DNA from: Bacillota bacterium
Lineage (GTDB): Bacteria; Bacillota_C; Negativicutes; JAEYSJ01
DNA: 46,288 bases
Reading direction: 5' to 3'
Assembly (NCBI GenBank): GCA_023434855.1
Contig: JAEYSJ010000363.1
Coordinates: forward strand, 1-46,288
The stretch's first letter is position 1. Each line of letters starts with the position of its first letter. Position numbers and translations under genes: made by a program. The notes beneath the pieces were generated by a model. The model was not told the origin of the DNA, ran no database searches, and saw only the letters and a list, made by a program, of their open reading frames with translations. Below are positions 25,545-34,010 of the stretch, piece after piece.

Positions 25545-26740
25545 TCGCTTTTGAAGGACTGAAAGCGAACAAGCTCCGTTCCATGCTGACAATGCTGGGA
25601 ATCATCATTGGTGTTGGCGCAGTTATTGCGATGGTGTCTCTAGGGCTGGGTGTTCAGCAAAAAGTGCAGAACTCTATTGCCAGCCTGGGCAGCAACCTAT
25701 TGGTTGTTTCACCGGGTGCAGCATCGGCACCAGGCAGTGTACGTGCGGCGGCGGGTTCGAATATTACCCTGACAAACCAGGATGCCAAGGCTATCGCCAA
25801 GGAAATTGCCGGGGTTAGATATGTAGCTCCCTCGGTTTCCAGCTCATATCAGCTAATTTATGGCAACCAGAACTGGAAAAGCAATGTGCAGGGCACTACG
25901 CCGGAATATCTCACAATCCGCAATTTCAAAGTGGCTACCGGTAGCTTTTTCAGCACCAGTGATGAGGATACACGCGCCCGGGTGGCTGTTCTCGGACAAA
26001 CGGTTGTTACTAATCTATTTGGCAATGTCAGCCCCATAGGCCAGACTATTCGTATTGGCCAGGCACCCTTCCGGGTAATTGGGGTATTGGAAAGCAAAGG
26101 ACAATCATCGATGGGGCAGGACCAGGACGATGTGGTCATCATACCGCTGACTACTGCTCAGGAACGCCTTATCGGTATTACTTACCTGAATAGCATCAGC
26201 ATACAAGTGGAAAGTGAAAAGGTAATTGACAAGGTGCAGGAAGGTATTACCACTTTACTAAGGACACGTCATCATCTGTCCCAAAACGTTGAAAATGATT
26301 TCTCGGTGCGTAATCTGGCTGCGATCATGGCCACAATGACGGAAACAACCGGCACCATTACTAAATTTCTTGGCAGCGTTGCCGCTATTTCTCTGATCGT
26401 TGGCGGAATTGGCATTATGAACATTATGATGGTTTCGGTGACTGAGCGGACGCGGGAAATTGGTATCCGAAAATCGCTGGGAGCTACTTTTAACAATATC
26501 CTCATGCAATTTCTTATCGAAGCAATAGTAATCAGCGTTACCGGTGGATTAATCGGCATTTTTTGTGGAGTGGCCGCAGCACGGGTAATATCGCTGGTAG
26601 CAGGTTGGAATACGGTAATTTCATCAGTTGCTATCCTGGCAGCATTTGGTGTATCCGTAATAATTGGTTTGTTCTTTGGAATTTATCCTGCCCGCAAAGC
26701 CGCACTGCTTGACCCGATAGAAGCTTTGCGCTACGAATAA
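25523..26740 (+). CDS. MacB/FtsX-type ABC transporter permease
   Basis: A 405-aa permease with one N-terminal helix (about 17-40), a large periplasmic MacB-PCD domain (about 45-270) and three C-terminal helices with the FtsX motif. GIGIMNIMMVSVTERTREIG is diagnostic for the MacB group, and the end is YPARKAALLDPIEALRYE. ATG 25523 overlaps the ATPase gene. Systems of this type are mechanotransmission pumps that drive antimicrobial peptides, macrolides or lipids out through the adaptor. The control by a linked two-component system suggests envelope-stress or antibiotic defence. Confidence 0.93.
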   Translation: MFWESVLIAFEGLKANKLRSMLTMLGIIIGVGAVIAMVSLGLGVQQKVQNSIASLGSNLLVVSPGAASAPGSVRAAAGSNITLTNQDAKAIAKEIAGVRYVAPSVSSSYQLIYGNQNWKSNVQGTTPEYLTIRNFKVATGSFFSTSDEDTRARVAVLGQTVVTNLFGNVSPIGQTIRIGQAPFRVIGVLESKGQSSMGQDQDDVVIIPLTTAQERLIGITYLNSISIQVESEKVIDKVQEGITTLLRTRHHLSQNVENDFSVRNLAAIMATMTETTGTITKFLGSVAAISLIVGGIGIMNIMMVSVTERTREIGIRKSLGATFNNILMQFLIEAIVISVTGGLIGIFCGVAAARVISLVAGWNTVISSVAILAAFGVSVIIGLFFGIYPARKAALLDPIEALRYE

Positions 26741-26752
26741 AGATAATTTACC

Positions 26753-26895
26753 AATATATATAACGCATTAAAGAGTGCAACCGGCGGAAAGGGGGGGAGG
26801 GAATTTCGCTGCCATCTGTCGCAAGTTGCTCAATTCCCTCCCCCTTTCCGCCATTAAATGGATCGTTTCGAATTCTTTAGTGCGTTCTATATAGT
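26753..26895. repeat. Nested palindromic element, family B, copy 1
   Basis: Inner arms GGCGGAAAGGGGGGGAGGG (from 26783) and CCCTCCCCCTTTCCGCC (to 26852) enclose a loop that begins TCGCTGCCATCTGTCGCAA. Outer arms (TATATAACGCATTAAAGA and TCTTTAGTGCGTTCTATATA) pair with mostly one mismatch or wobble, giving a 143-base MITE-like structure directly after the macB-like stop. A second copy is at 33938-34010; see findings. Confidence 0.7.
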
Positions 26896-27010
26896 TTTGC
26901 TTTTCGGTTTTAGTTGGTAGGGCCACGGCGTGGAAGGAATTTCTTGAATTTAGGTCGAACTATTTGTCGTAATGGTGCCAACAAAAATAACGTGACGAGG
27001 GGAAATCAAT
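26896..27010 (+). promoter_or_regulatory. Leader and ribosome site of DUF5714 gene
   Basis: The only strong ribosome site before the DUF5714 frame is GAGGGG at 26997-27002, 8 bases before ATG 27011. This site fixes the start upstream of an in-frame TGA. No convincing -35/-10 pair was identified. Confidence 0.6.
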
Positions 27011-27799
27011 ATGGCCAACGAAGTCAAGAAATCAGGCTGCTGAGGTCCTGCTGATAATTGTGCTGGTCAGCATGATGAGAAATATTTGGAAAACTGTATG
27101 GTTTGCGGGAGCAAGCTTATTTATCAAACACATTCTCTGGAAGTAACATGTAATTACTGTGGTAAAACGGTTTCTGCCTCAGTTTTCTGTCCTAACGGAC
27201 ATTATGTATGTGATGACTGTCACGGAGCCGGATATTACAGCTTTCTAGAAAGGCAAATTCAGGCTGCTTCAGGTAAAAATCCCATGGAGATAGCAGAAGC
27301 ATTACTCCAAGGCCCATTTCTACCATCCCTTGGGGCGGAGCATCATGCCATAGTAGCGGTTTCACTGCTTACCGCCCTGAAAAACTTTGGACAAGTCTCC
27401 TTACCTTCCGGAGATGTCCGCAACATCACATATGCCGATATCCAGGAAGGAATCAGGCGAATGAAACAGCTTCCCGCGTGCACCTGCGCCTATCACGGGG
27501 CTTGCGGCGCAGGACTGGGCGTTGGGGCGTGTATCAGTATAATACTTGATGCTACCTGCGCGAAAGACATCGAGCGGACCTTAACAATGCGGGCCAGTAA
27601 TGCGGCGCTTACCGCCATCGCCAACAGCGGCGGTCCCGGCTGTTGCAAGCAAAGTGTCCGGACAGCCGTTTTAACCGGGGTCGAGCTGATAAAGGAATTG
27701 TTCCGGATTAAGCTGCCAATAAGCTATCAACGCTGTTTCCATATGCAGCATACGTCCCATGGCTGCAAAGGCATATATTGTCAGTTCAGCCGTAGTTAA
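27011..27799 (+). CDS. DUF5714 protein, probable selenoprotein (in-frame UGA)
   Basis: Read from ATG 27011 the frame gives MANEVKKSGC, then TGA (27041-27043), then GPADNCAG and continues without a stop to 27799, for 262 residues if UGA is read as selenocysteine (U11). A conventional call would start at TTG 27086, which has no ribosome site. The protein has CMVCG and CNYCG pairs, a further CxxC pair (CDDC) and C-terminal Cys-rich motifs, and matches the DUF5714 family, which is often linked to radical-SAM or methyltransferase proteins; its reaction is unknown. A stem TGCTGA/TCAGCA (27049-27054, 27067-27072) lies at the distance expected for a bacterial SECIS. If no recoding occurs, the gene is a shorter protein from 27086. 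Confidence 0.72.
27049..27072 (+). promoter_or_regulatory. Candidate bacterial SECIS hairpin
   Basis: TGCTGA and TCAGCA form a perfect 6-bp stem with a 12-base loop containing GCTGG; the G residues lie about 21 bases after the TGA. Bacterial SECIS elements are loosely defined stem-loops in this place with a G at the apical loop, so the fit is suggestive only. Confidence 0.4.
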
Positions 27800-27823
27800 A
27801 AAGATCCGGCCAAATAAACATAA

Positions 27824-27851
27824 AAATGACGGGTGCAAATACCCGTCATTT
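27824..27851 (+). terminator. Terminator of DUF5714 gene
   Basis: AAATGACGGGT (27824-27834) pairs with ACCCGTCATTT (27841-27851), followed by T5. Confidence 0.85.
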
Positions 27852-27880
27852 TTTTAGGTTGCTGGGGCTAATATTTTTTG

Positions 27881-27988
27881 AACCACGGAGTACGCGGAGG
27901 ACACGGAGTGGAACGGCTCGATATTCATCTCGCAGGGAATATGAGTATAAATAATAACCACTCCGTGTCCTCCGTGTACTCCGTGGTT
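27881..27988. repeat. Palindromic intergenic repeat, family A, copy 2
   Basis: Left arm 27881-27911 (AACCACGGAGTACGCGGAGG...) and right arm 27958-27988 (CCACTCCGTGTCCTCCGTGT...) are 31-base near-perfect inverted repeats of the same sequence as copy 1 (17831-17978). The centre (about 46 bases) differs from copy 1. It lies between the DUF5714 terminator and the ABC-F gene end. Confidence 0.87.
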
Positions 27989-28020
27989 AGCCGTATTCCA
28001 CAAACATGTTAGCGGTTTTC

Positions 28021-29610
28021 TTATTTAGTCACACCTTCCAGATACTCGTCATAGGTCATTCGTTTGTCGATTACGCCGGTTGCGGTTATTTCGATAATGC
28101 GGTTGGCTACTGTCTGCACGAATTGATGGTCATGGGATACGAACAGGATTGTGCCGTCGAAATTAATTAGCCCGTTGTTTAGGGCTGTAATTGATTCTAA
28201 ATCCAAATGATTCGTTGGTTCATCTAAAACAAGAACGTTCGCTCCGCTGAGCATCATTTTAGCAAGCATGCACCGCACTTTTTCGCCGCCGGATAACACG
28301 CTGGCTTCCTTTTGGGTCTCTTCACCGGAAAATAACATTCTTCCCAGGAACCCTCGGACAAATGTTTCTTCCTGATCCCGGGAATACTGTCGGAGCCAGT
28401 CAACCAAATTTAGTTCAATACCGTCAAAATAGGTTGAATTATCCTTTGGAAAATAAGCCTGCGATGTGGTCACACCCCACTTAAATTCACCGCAGCCTGC
28501 TTCTATTTCACCCATAAGGATTTTAAACAGGGTCGTTTTTGCTAAGCCATCCGTTCCAACAAAGGCAATTTTATCGCCCTTTTCTATTCTAAAGCTGATA
28601 TCATTTAATACTTTTTCGCCATCAATGGTTTGGCTAAGGCTATCGATGGTAAGCAGCTGATCGCCTGCCTCACGATCCGCCTTAAAGGCAATGTATGGAT
28701 ATTTACGGGAAGATGGTTTAATATCTTCTAATGTCAACTTTTCCAACAGTTTCTTGCGCGATGTTGCCTGCTTGGATTTGGAGGCATTGGCACTAAACCG
28801 TTGGATGAAGCTCTGTAGTTCTTTCATTTTTTCTTCTGTTTTCCTATTAGCTTCTTTGGAAAGTTTTAATGCCAGCTCGCTTGATTCCAGCCAAAAATCA
28901 TAGTTTCCCACAAAAAGCTGAATTTTGCCAAAATCAATATCGGCAATATGGGTGCAGACTTTATTGAGAAAATGACGGTCATGTGAGACCACGATTACAG
29001 TGTTTTCAAAGTTATACAGGAATTCTTCAAGCCACTGAATGGATTCTACATCCAGATGGTTGGTCGGCTCGTCCAGCAGCAAAATATTTGGATTGCCGAA
29101 CAGAGCTTGCGCCAAAAGCACTCTCACCTTCTCGTTGCCGGATAAATCTTTCATTGTTTGATAATGAAGATTTTCATGAATCCCGAGACCATTCAGCAGC
29201 TTGGCTGCTTCAGTTTCGGCGTCCCAGCCGTTCAGTTCGGCAAACTCACCCTCCAGCTCCGAAACTTTTATTCCGTCTTCATCAGAAAAGTCGGGTTTGG
29301 CATAGAGCGCATCTTTTTCTTCCATAATGGCGTATAGCCGGCCATGTCCCATGATTACGGTTTTAAGTACCTCAAATTCATCAAATTCATAATGATTTTG
29401 CTTTAATACCGCCAACCGTTCTCCCGGAGTAATGTTTGCAGTACCGGTGCTTGGTTCAATTTCCCCTGACAATATTTTCAAAAATGTAGATTTTCCGGTA
29501 CCATTTGCTCCGATTAGTCCGTAGCAATTGCCAGGTGTGAATTTTATGTTCACATCTTCAAATAACGCCCGCTTTCCGTAGCGGAGACTTAAGTTACTTG
29601 TACTGATCAC
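28021..29610 (-). CDS. ABC-F family ATPase (YkpA/YbiT-like)
   Basis: The 529-aa protein has two ABC domains and no membrane segment, so it is an ABC-F ribosome-associated factor rather than a transporter. Domain 1 has Walker A GANGTGKST and Walker B LLLDEPTNHLD; domain 2 has LSGGEKVR and LVLDEPTNHLD, with an inter-domain linker rich in Lys and Glu. Unusual residues (LSGN in the first signature and DGLAKTT in the second Walker A) are, I believe, normal in this subfamily. The start is set at GTG 29610 because homologues begin with ISTSNLSLRYGKRALF and GGAGG lies upstream; TTG 29628 overlaps that site. Role: resolving stalled ribosomes or antibiotic resistance. Confidence 0.88.
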   Translation of the reverse strand: MISTSNLSLRYGKRALFEDVNIKFTPGNCYGLIGANGTGKSTFLKILSGEIEPSTGTANITPGERLAVLKQNHYEFDEFEVLKTVIMGHGRLYAIMEEKDALYAKPDFSDEDGIKVSELEGEFAELNGWDAETEAAKLLNGLGIHENLHYQTMKDLSGNEKVRVLLAQALFGNPNILLLDEPTNHLDVESIQWLEEFLYNFENTVIVVSHDRHFLNKVCTHIADIDFGKIQLFVGNYDFWLESSELALKLSKEANRKTEEKMKELQSFIQRFSANASKSKQATSRKKLLEKLTLEDIKPSSRKYPYIAFKADREAGDQLLTIDSLSQTIDGEKVLNDISFRIEKGDKIAFVGTDGLAKTTLFKILMGEIEAGCGEFKWGVTTSQAYFPKDNSTYFDGIELNLVDWLRQYSRDQEETFVRGFLGRMLFSGEETQKEASVLSGGEKVRCMLAKMMLSGANVLVLDEPTNHLDLESITALNNGLINFDGTILFVSHDHQFVQTVANRIIEITATGVIDKRMTYDEYLEGVTK

Positions 29611-29670
29611 TGATTGTTCATCCTCCAAAACGTGTTCAAGATATTATGTGGTTTATAACTAAATATAAAA

Positions 29671-29690
29671 GCCGTCCCAATAAGGGCGGC
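29671..29690 (-). promoter_or_regulatory. 5'-leader hairpin upstream of ABC-F gene
   Basis: GCCGTCCC (29671-29678) pairs with GGGCGGC (29684-29690). Read leftward it is GCCGCCCTTATTGGGACGGC followed by TTTTATATTT, so it has the form of a terminator just after the presumed transcription start and 60 bases before the ABC-F start. Confidence 0.5.
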
Positions 29691-29710
29691 ACAATTTTAC
29701 ATACCTATCA

Positions 29711-29739
29711 ACCATAACATATGTCAGTCGGTGCGTCAA
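29711..29739 (-). promoter_or_regulatory. Promoter of ABC-F gene
   Basis: On the minus strand TTGACG (29734-29739), a 17-base spacer and TATGGT (29711-29716) form a good sigma-A promoter. The expected start is near 29704, which leaves a leader of about 80-95 bases containing the hairpin at 29671-29690. Confidence 0.65.
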
Positions 29740-29893
29740 ATTTTTTACTCTAAAAAACTGTACAGCATTTAGTGAAAAACGTTCTTGACGAGTAGATTTC
29801 CCATGAATAAAATGTGGGTAAAGCCCCTTAGTGGTGATTAACAGGAAAGGACGCAATTTACCGGTATACCCGGGCCTTGCGTGGATAATACAA

Positions 29894-30445
29894 ATGAATT
29901 ATGTGGCAATAGATTTTGAAACTGCCAATCGCAGCCGTGCCAGTGCCTGCAGTATGGCTGCCGTTATGGTGGAAAATGGACAGATTGTGCGCTCGGCCTA
30001 TTCGCTCATACGGCCGCCTGTACTTAAATTTGATTATTGGAATACCAGGATTCATGGCATAACGGCAAAAGATGTAATGGGAAAACCGACTTTTGCCGAA
30101 CTATGGGACCGGATCCGGCCGCACCTTGAACATAAAGTGGTAATTGCTCATAATGCAGCTTTTGATATTAGTGTGCTGCGCAGCATGTTAAACGAATACG
30201 GGCTTGCCCTGCCTTCTTTTCGCTATGCCTGTACCGTTGATATCGCTAAACGGGTATGGACGGACTTAGAAAATTATAAGCTGTCAACACTGGCGCAGCG
30301 CTTTGCGATTCAATTTGAACACCATAATGCCCTGCACGATGCCCGCACCTGTGCGATGATTGCTCTCCTGGCAAAAGAGGCTGCCAAGGCGGACAATTTT
30401 ATGCATTTAACTGATATACTAAAGATAAGAGTCCGGGATTTTTAG
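29894..30445 (+). CDS. DEDDh 3'-5' exonuclease (DnaQ-like)
   Basis: The 183-aa protein from ATG 29894 begins MNYVAIDFETANRS; longer in-frame starts back to GTG 29831 add a non-conserved segment. The exonuclease motifs are IDFET (D7, E9), HNAAFDISVLRS and HNALHDARTCAMI (H and D of ExoIII), characteristic of DNA polymerase III epsilon-like exonucleases. It likely degrades or proofreads DNA in the cytosol, though the small size means it is not the main DnaQ. The stop codon overlaps that of the convergent RluA-type gene by 3-4 bases (30442-30445). Confidence 0.87.
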   Translation: MNYVAIDFETANRSRASACSMAAVMVENGQIVRSAYSLIRPPVLKFDYWNTRIHGITAKDVMGKPTFAELWDRIRPHLEHKVVIAHNAAFDISVLRSMLNEYGLALPSFRYACTVDIAKRVWTDLENYKLSTLAQRFAIQFEHHNALHDARTCAMIALLAKEAAKADNFMHLTDILKIRVRDF

Positions 30446-31323
30446 CCAAGAATTATTTCGAAGTCAGCGGGCAGAGGTGCATGGACGGTAATTTCTTCTT
30501 TGTCTTTGATACGGCTGAAAGTCACAGAAACAGCATGTAAAGCTTGTCTGGGTATCAGCGGTGAACGAACGCCGTACATACCGTCCCCGATGACTGGGTA
30601 GCTGAGATGGGCTAAGTGCAGACGAATTTGGTGGGTTCTGCCGGTGTCCAGTCTTAATTCCAGTAATGTGGCATCAGGGAAACTACGGATGGTACGGTAA
30701 TGAGTAACGGCCGGCTCGCCTTTATTTGTTATTGCCCGCCGGTTAGGGAGGCTTGGATGCGGACCGATGGGAGCATCGATCGTTCCTGACGGCGGGTTGA
30801 CTATGCCGTGAACTAAAGCCCAATAAGTCCGTTGTAAACATCGTTCTTTTAATTGCCCTTCAAGGATGGATTGGCTGCGGGAATCTTTAGCAAAAATTAC
30901 ACAACCGGAAGTATCCCGGTCCAACCTGTGCACAGCGCGAACTGTAGTCACTATGGCGCGTTGCTGCAGGTGGTATGCCAAATAGTTAGCCAGGGTGCCA
31001 CCGGTCGTCTGGCCGGTGGGATGTACCAACTGGCCTGCTGGTTTATTTAAAACCAGCAGGTTATCGTCTTCATAGAGCACTTCAATGGCTCCTCGCTCTG
31101 GCTGAACGCCATAGCCGGCGTCCTCAAATATCAGGATATGCAATGTATCCTGTGGTTTTACCTTTCTTTGCAGGTAAACAGGTTTGCCGTTTAGGAGAAT
31201 ACCCTTTTTCCTGGTCAATTTTTGAATTTTTCTGCCCGAATATTGGAGAATTTGCTTCAAATAATTTTCAACAGTTAAGTCTTTGTGTTCCGGAGATACC
31301 TGATAAGTATGGTAGGATTTCAT
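30442..31323 (-). CDS. RluA/RluD-family pseudouridine synthase
   Basis: A 293-aa protein from ATG 31323 (MKSYHTYQVSPEHKDL); AAGGGG precedes it by about 9 bases, and the longer ATG 31371 start is less likely. An S4-like RNA-binding N-terminus (YLKQILQYSGRKIQKLTRKK) is followed by the pseudouridine synthase domain, with motif HRLDRDTSG holding the catalytic Asp and later GRTHQIRLHLAHL. Members of this family isomerise uridine in 23S rRNA or tRNA. The precise site cannot be told. The gene converges with the exonuclease and overlaps its stop. Confidence 0.92.
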   Translation of the reverse strand: MKSYHTYQVSPEHKDLTVENYLKQILQYSGRKIQKLTRKKGILLNGKPVYLQRKVKPQDTLHILIFEDAGYGVQPERGAIEVLYEDDNLLVLNKPAGQLVHPTGQTTGGTLANYLAYHLQQRAIVTTVRAVHRLDRDTSGCVIFAKDSRSQSILEGQLKERCLQRTYWALVHGIVNPPSGTIDAPIGPHPSLPNRRAITNKGEPAVTHYRTIRSFPDATLLELRLDTGRTHQIRLHLAHLSYPVIGDGMYGVRSPLIPRQALHAVSVTFSRIKDKEEITVHAPLPADFEIILG

Positions 31324-31477
31324 TTCCTTATACCCCTTTTCCTGGTAGCTGCAATATAAAGTATGATACAATGTTTACCATCTAAATTCAATGTTGTTAA
31401 AAAATAAGGTGGTAGATCCGGCAGCATGCCAAGCCAAAAATTGTTGCAGGACTCTGCCTGAAACCTTCTTGGACGAA

Positions 31478-32344
31478 TTATACGTAAATAGGAACAACGC
31501 TGACTTGACAAGTGAAATTGTCATTATCTTGCACTTTGACTGTAATTACTAAAAAATGGAAGGAAAAGCCGGGAATGAGTGTAGCACCTGCTCCGCCGGT
31601 TACAATCCAGGGGATTGCCGCCTGTCCGGTTATTGGGTTAGGGCCCGGACAGTCCGGGAGATTAATAATGGCAGGCAAATAGGCGTGTATATGGCCGGAG
31701 AATGCCATTGCAACCTGGTGGATACCGAGTATATGGAGGAGATCCGGCGTTCCGTCGATAAAGGTATTTGATCTATACACGGGATGAAACACTTGTGAGA
31801 AGGCTGTGAAGTCTTTAAAGGTCCCTGCGTGCGGTGGAATATGCATAGCGACAATTTTAACAAGTTGATCATAGCGCTGTAAGCTATAGTTTAAACCGGC
31901 CAGGGAATTTGGATCCGCCCGGTAATCAGCAGTATTAATGCCGCAGATTGTCAACTGCTGGGTGGGTAATGATATTGTAAAATTTAACGGGCCAATCATC
32001 TGCTTAAAATATTTATATGAATCAATATCCTTAATACTGCATTCATGGTTTCCCGCGACGACAAATAAGGGAATATCATAAATTTCCGGTATTTGATTAA
32101 GCAGAGCGAGGAAGTAAGCAAAACTGTCGCTTTTCCCCGTCCGGACAATGTCTCCGCAGTGTAGAATGAATAGCGGATCATACCGAGCCGCCATTTTTAG
32201 GGCTGCCTGAAATACTGCAGTTGCGTGGGGATCATTATCAATCTGGCTGTCAGCCATTACTACAAAACTAAATTTATTATGAAATCTTCCGCATGCCGAA
32301 CGGATGAATAGTTTTTCTTTTGAATACTCGAATAATCTACACAT
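31478..32344 (-). CDS. Calcineurin-like metallophosphoesterase
   Basis: A 288-aa protein with the metallophosphoesterase motif set: D32-S-Q34 (where DxH is more usual), GDIVRTG, GNHE, MHIPP, and GHIHAYLP, so four of five metal-binding motifs are complete and the first has Gln for His. No signal peptide is evident, but a hydrophobic start after basic residues is absent too, so location is cytosolic or uncertain. The substrate, nucleotide or phosphoester, is not known. ATG 32344 has no strong ribosome site. No related neighbour suggests a pathway. Confidence 0.8.
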   Translation of the reverse strand: MCRLFEYSKEKLFIRSACGRFHNKFSFVVMADSQIDNDPHATAVFQAALKMAARYDPLFILHCGDIVRTGKSDSFAYFLALLNQIPEIYDIPLFVVAGNHECSIKDIDSYKYFKQMIGPLNFTISLPTQQLTICGINTADYRADPNSLAGLNYSLQRYDQLVKIVAMHIPPHAGTFKDFTAFSQVFHPVYRSNTFIDGTPDLLHILGIHQVAMAFSGHIHAYLPAIINLPDCPGPNPITGQAAIPWIVTGGAGATLIPGFSFHFLVITVKVQDNDNFTCQVSVVPIYV

Positions 32345-32607
32345 AATTATCTTTTCGTCATTTTATCCTTAGCAGGTAATGACGAGTCCTCCATTGCACA
32401 AAAGTTACTATTATAAAATATGCAATGGACTTAACTACAGCTACTTTCTTCAGAGATTTACAGTCAGGATGATCTTAGGCTACAGCCACGCAGGAAAAAT
32501 ACATATAATGTAGAATTCGGTAAGAGAAAGCTGATTTGTGGTAAATTTTTTACATGAATTACTATATTTTGTCGAATTGGCAGCAATAATTATGTGGAGG
32601 CAGGGTT

Positions 32608-33927
32608 ATGAAATTATTAAAGAGCATCAAAATGAAACTCATTGTAGTAAGTATTTTATCAACTACCTTGATATTGGGTGGTTCATCTCTTACTGCACAT
32701 CAACAGGCAACGAATTCCGGACAGGAACTGCGCATGGCGAACGCTGCTCAGAGCGATGCCGGGCAAGCAGCCGGCATTCTTAAAAATCAGGCCTATCCGG
32801 CAGGTGTCAGTGGCAAGGAAGAGGCAATTAAGTCAGCAGCGATTAATGAAATTAACCGGTATTTGTCTCAGATGGATTCCGAGGATGTTTCTGCAACTTT
32901 AAAGCTGTTTCGCATGATTCAGATTTTAAAATCCCGCTATGCAGGAGATGTACCTGCCGATGCGCTGATGACGGGGGCGATGAAAGGGACAGTTAAGGCA
33001 TTAGGCGATCCTTATTCCGTATATATGGACTCTAAGATGTACAAAGAGTTTATGCTTGAGACCAAAGGTTCATTTGGCGGTATAGGCATCATACTTGGCG
33101 TTAAAGACAATGTGCTGACGGTTGTGGCACCCATTGAGGGAACGCCGGGTGATAAGGCCGGCATTCTGGGTGGGGATCAGATTATCAAAATTGACGGTAA
33201 AGATGCCAAGGATATGGCTATTGATGAGGCGGTCAATCTGATCCGCGGACCGGTGGGCAGTCAGGTTACCCTGACTATTAACCGGACCGGGCAGGAAGCA
33301 AAAGATTATACTCTTCTTCGTTCCAATATACAGATCAAGACTGTTGCCGGCAAATTGCTGGACAACGGTATCGGTTATGTCCGTCTTACCATGTTTAATG
33401 AAAGCACCGGCGCTGATCTTGCAAAGAAATTGCAGGAACTGGAAGGACAAGGTATGAAAGCGGTAATTTTAGACTTAAGAAATAACCCTGGCGGTCTGCT
33501 TGATGAAAGTGTCCAGGTTGCCGGCAATTTTGTTCCTAAAGGTCCGGTGGTATCTGTTGTAACTAAGGACGGAAACCGGGAAACATGGTCTTCGCGGTTG
33601 GAATCACCCAAGTATCCGCTGGTTGTGCTGGTTAACGGCGGCAGTGCCAGCGCTTCAGAAATTGTAGCAGGCGCAGTACAGGATACCGGTGCCGGAACGC
33701 TGATCGGCACCAAAACTTTTGGCAAAGGGTCTGTTCAGACGGTGGTGCGCTTAGATGGTTCTTCGGCAGTGAAACTAACGATTGCTAAATACTATACCCC
33801 CAAAGACCGGTCAATAAACGGAGTGGGTATTGAACCTGATATCAAGGTTGAGATGCCTGACTTCAAGGAAGATGGTAAAGATTTGCAATTGGAAAAGGCG
33901 ATTGAAGTTATTAAAGAAAAGTTATAG
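32608..33927 (+). CDS. ctpA: S41-family C-terminal processing peptidase
   Basis: A 439-aa protease with a signal or anchor segment (about 8-30). A helical N-terminal part (75-150) is followed by a PDZ domain (about 155-225; GGIGIILGV and KAGILGGDQIIKIDG) and the S41 domain. Catalytic Ser348 lies in GSASASE and Lys373 in FGKG, followed by SVQT. It cuts exported proteins at their C-terminus in the periplasm; in spore formers relatives act in signalling (CtpB-SpoIVFA) or envelope quality control. ATG 32608 follows GGAGG at 32596-32600. Family B repeat copy 2 begins right after its stop. Confidence 0.92.
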   Translation: MKLLKSIKMKLIVVSILSTTLILGGSSLTAHQQATNSGQELRMANAAQSDAGQAAGILKNQAYPAGVSGKEEAIKSAAINEINRYLSQMDSEDVSATLKLFRMIQILKSRYAGDVPADALMTGAMKGTVKALGDPYSVYMDSKMYKEFMLETKGSFGGIGIILGVKDNVLTVVAPIEGTPGDKAGILGGDQIIKIDGKDAKDMAIDEAVNLIRGPVGSQVTLTINRTGQEAKDYTLLRSNIQIKTVAGKLLDNGIGYVRLTMFNESTGADLAKKLQELEGQGMKAVILDLRNNPGGLLDESVQVAGNFVPKGPVVSVVTKDGNRETWSSRLESPKYPLVVLVNGGSASASEIVAGAVQDTGAGTLIGTKTFGKGSVQTVVRLDGSSAVKLTIAKYYTPKDRSINGVGIEPDIKVEMPDFKEDGKDLQLEKAIEVIKEKL

Positions 33928-33937
33928 TCTAGATGGT

Positions 33938-34010
33938 CTGCGGCAAAGGGGGGCGGAATTTCGCTGCTATCTGTCGCAAATGCTAGAGTTCCGCCCCCCT
34001 TTTGCTGCCG
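33938..34010. repeat. Palindromic element, family B, copy 2
   Basis: CGGCAAAGGGGGGCGGAATT (33941-33960) pairs with AGTTCCGCCCCCCTTTTGCTGCCG region (33987-34010), and the loop begins TCGCTGCTATCTGTCGCAA. The loop is almost the same as in copy 1 while the stem sequence differs but still pairs. A short TTCTATATA follows in both copies. Confidence 0.75.

Noticed and set aside
28540..28580. Degenerate second Walker A (DGLAKTT) and LSGN signature in the ABC-F protein as sign of a broken gene
   Set aside because: Similar variants occur, to my knowledge, in the YkpA/YbiT group, and both Walker B motifs and the remaining sequence are intact.
32276..32344. First metallophosphoesterase motif DSQ as a sign of an inactive enzyme
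   Set aside because: DxQ variants exist in this superfamily and the other four metal motifs are complete, so loss of activity cannot be claimed.
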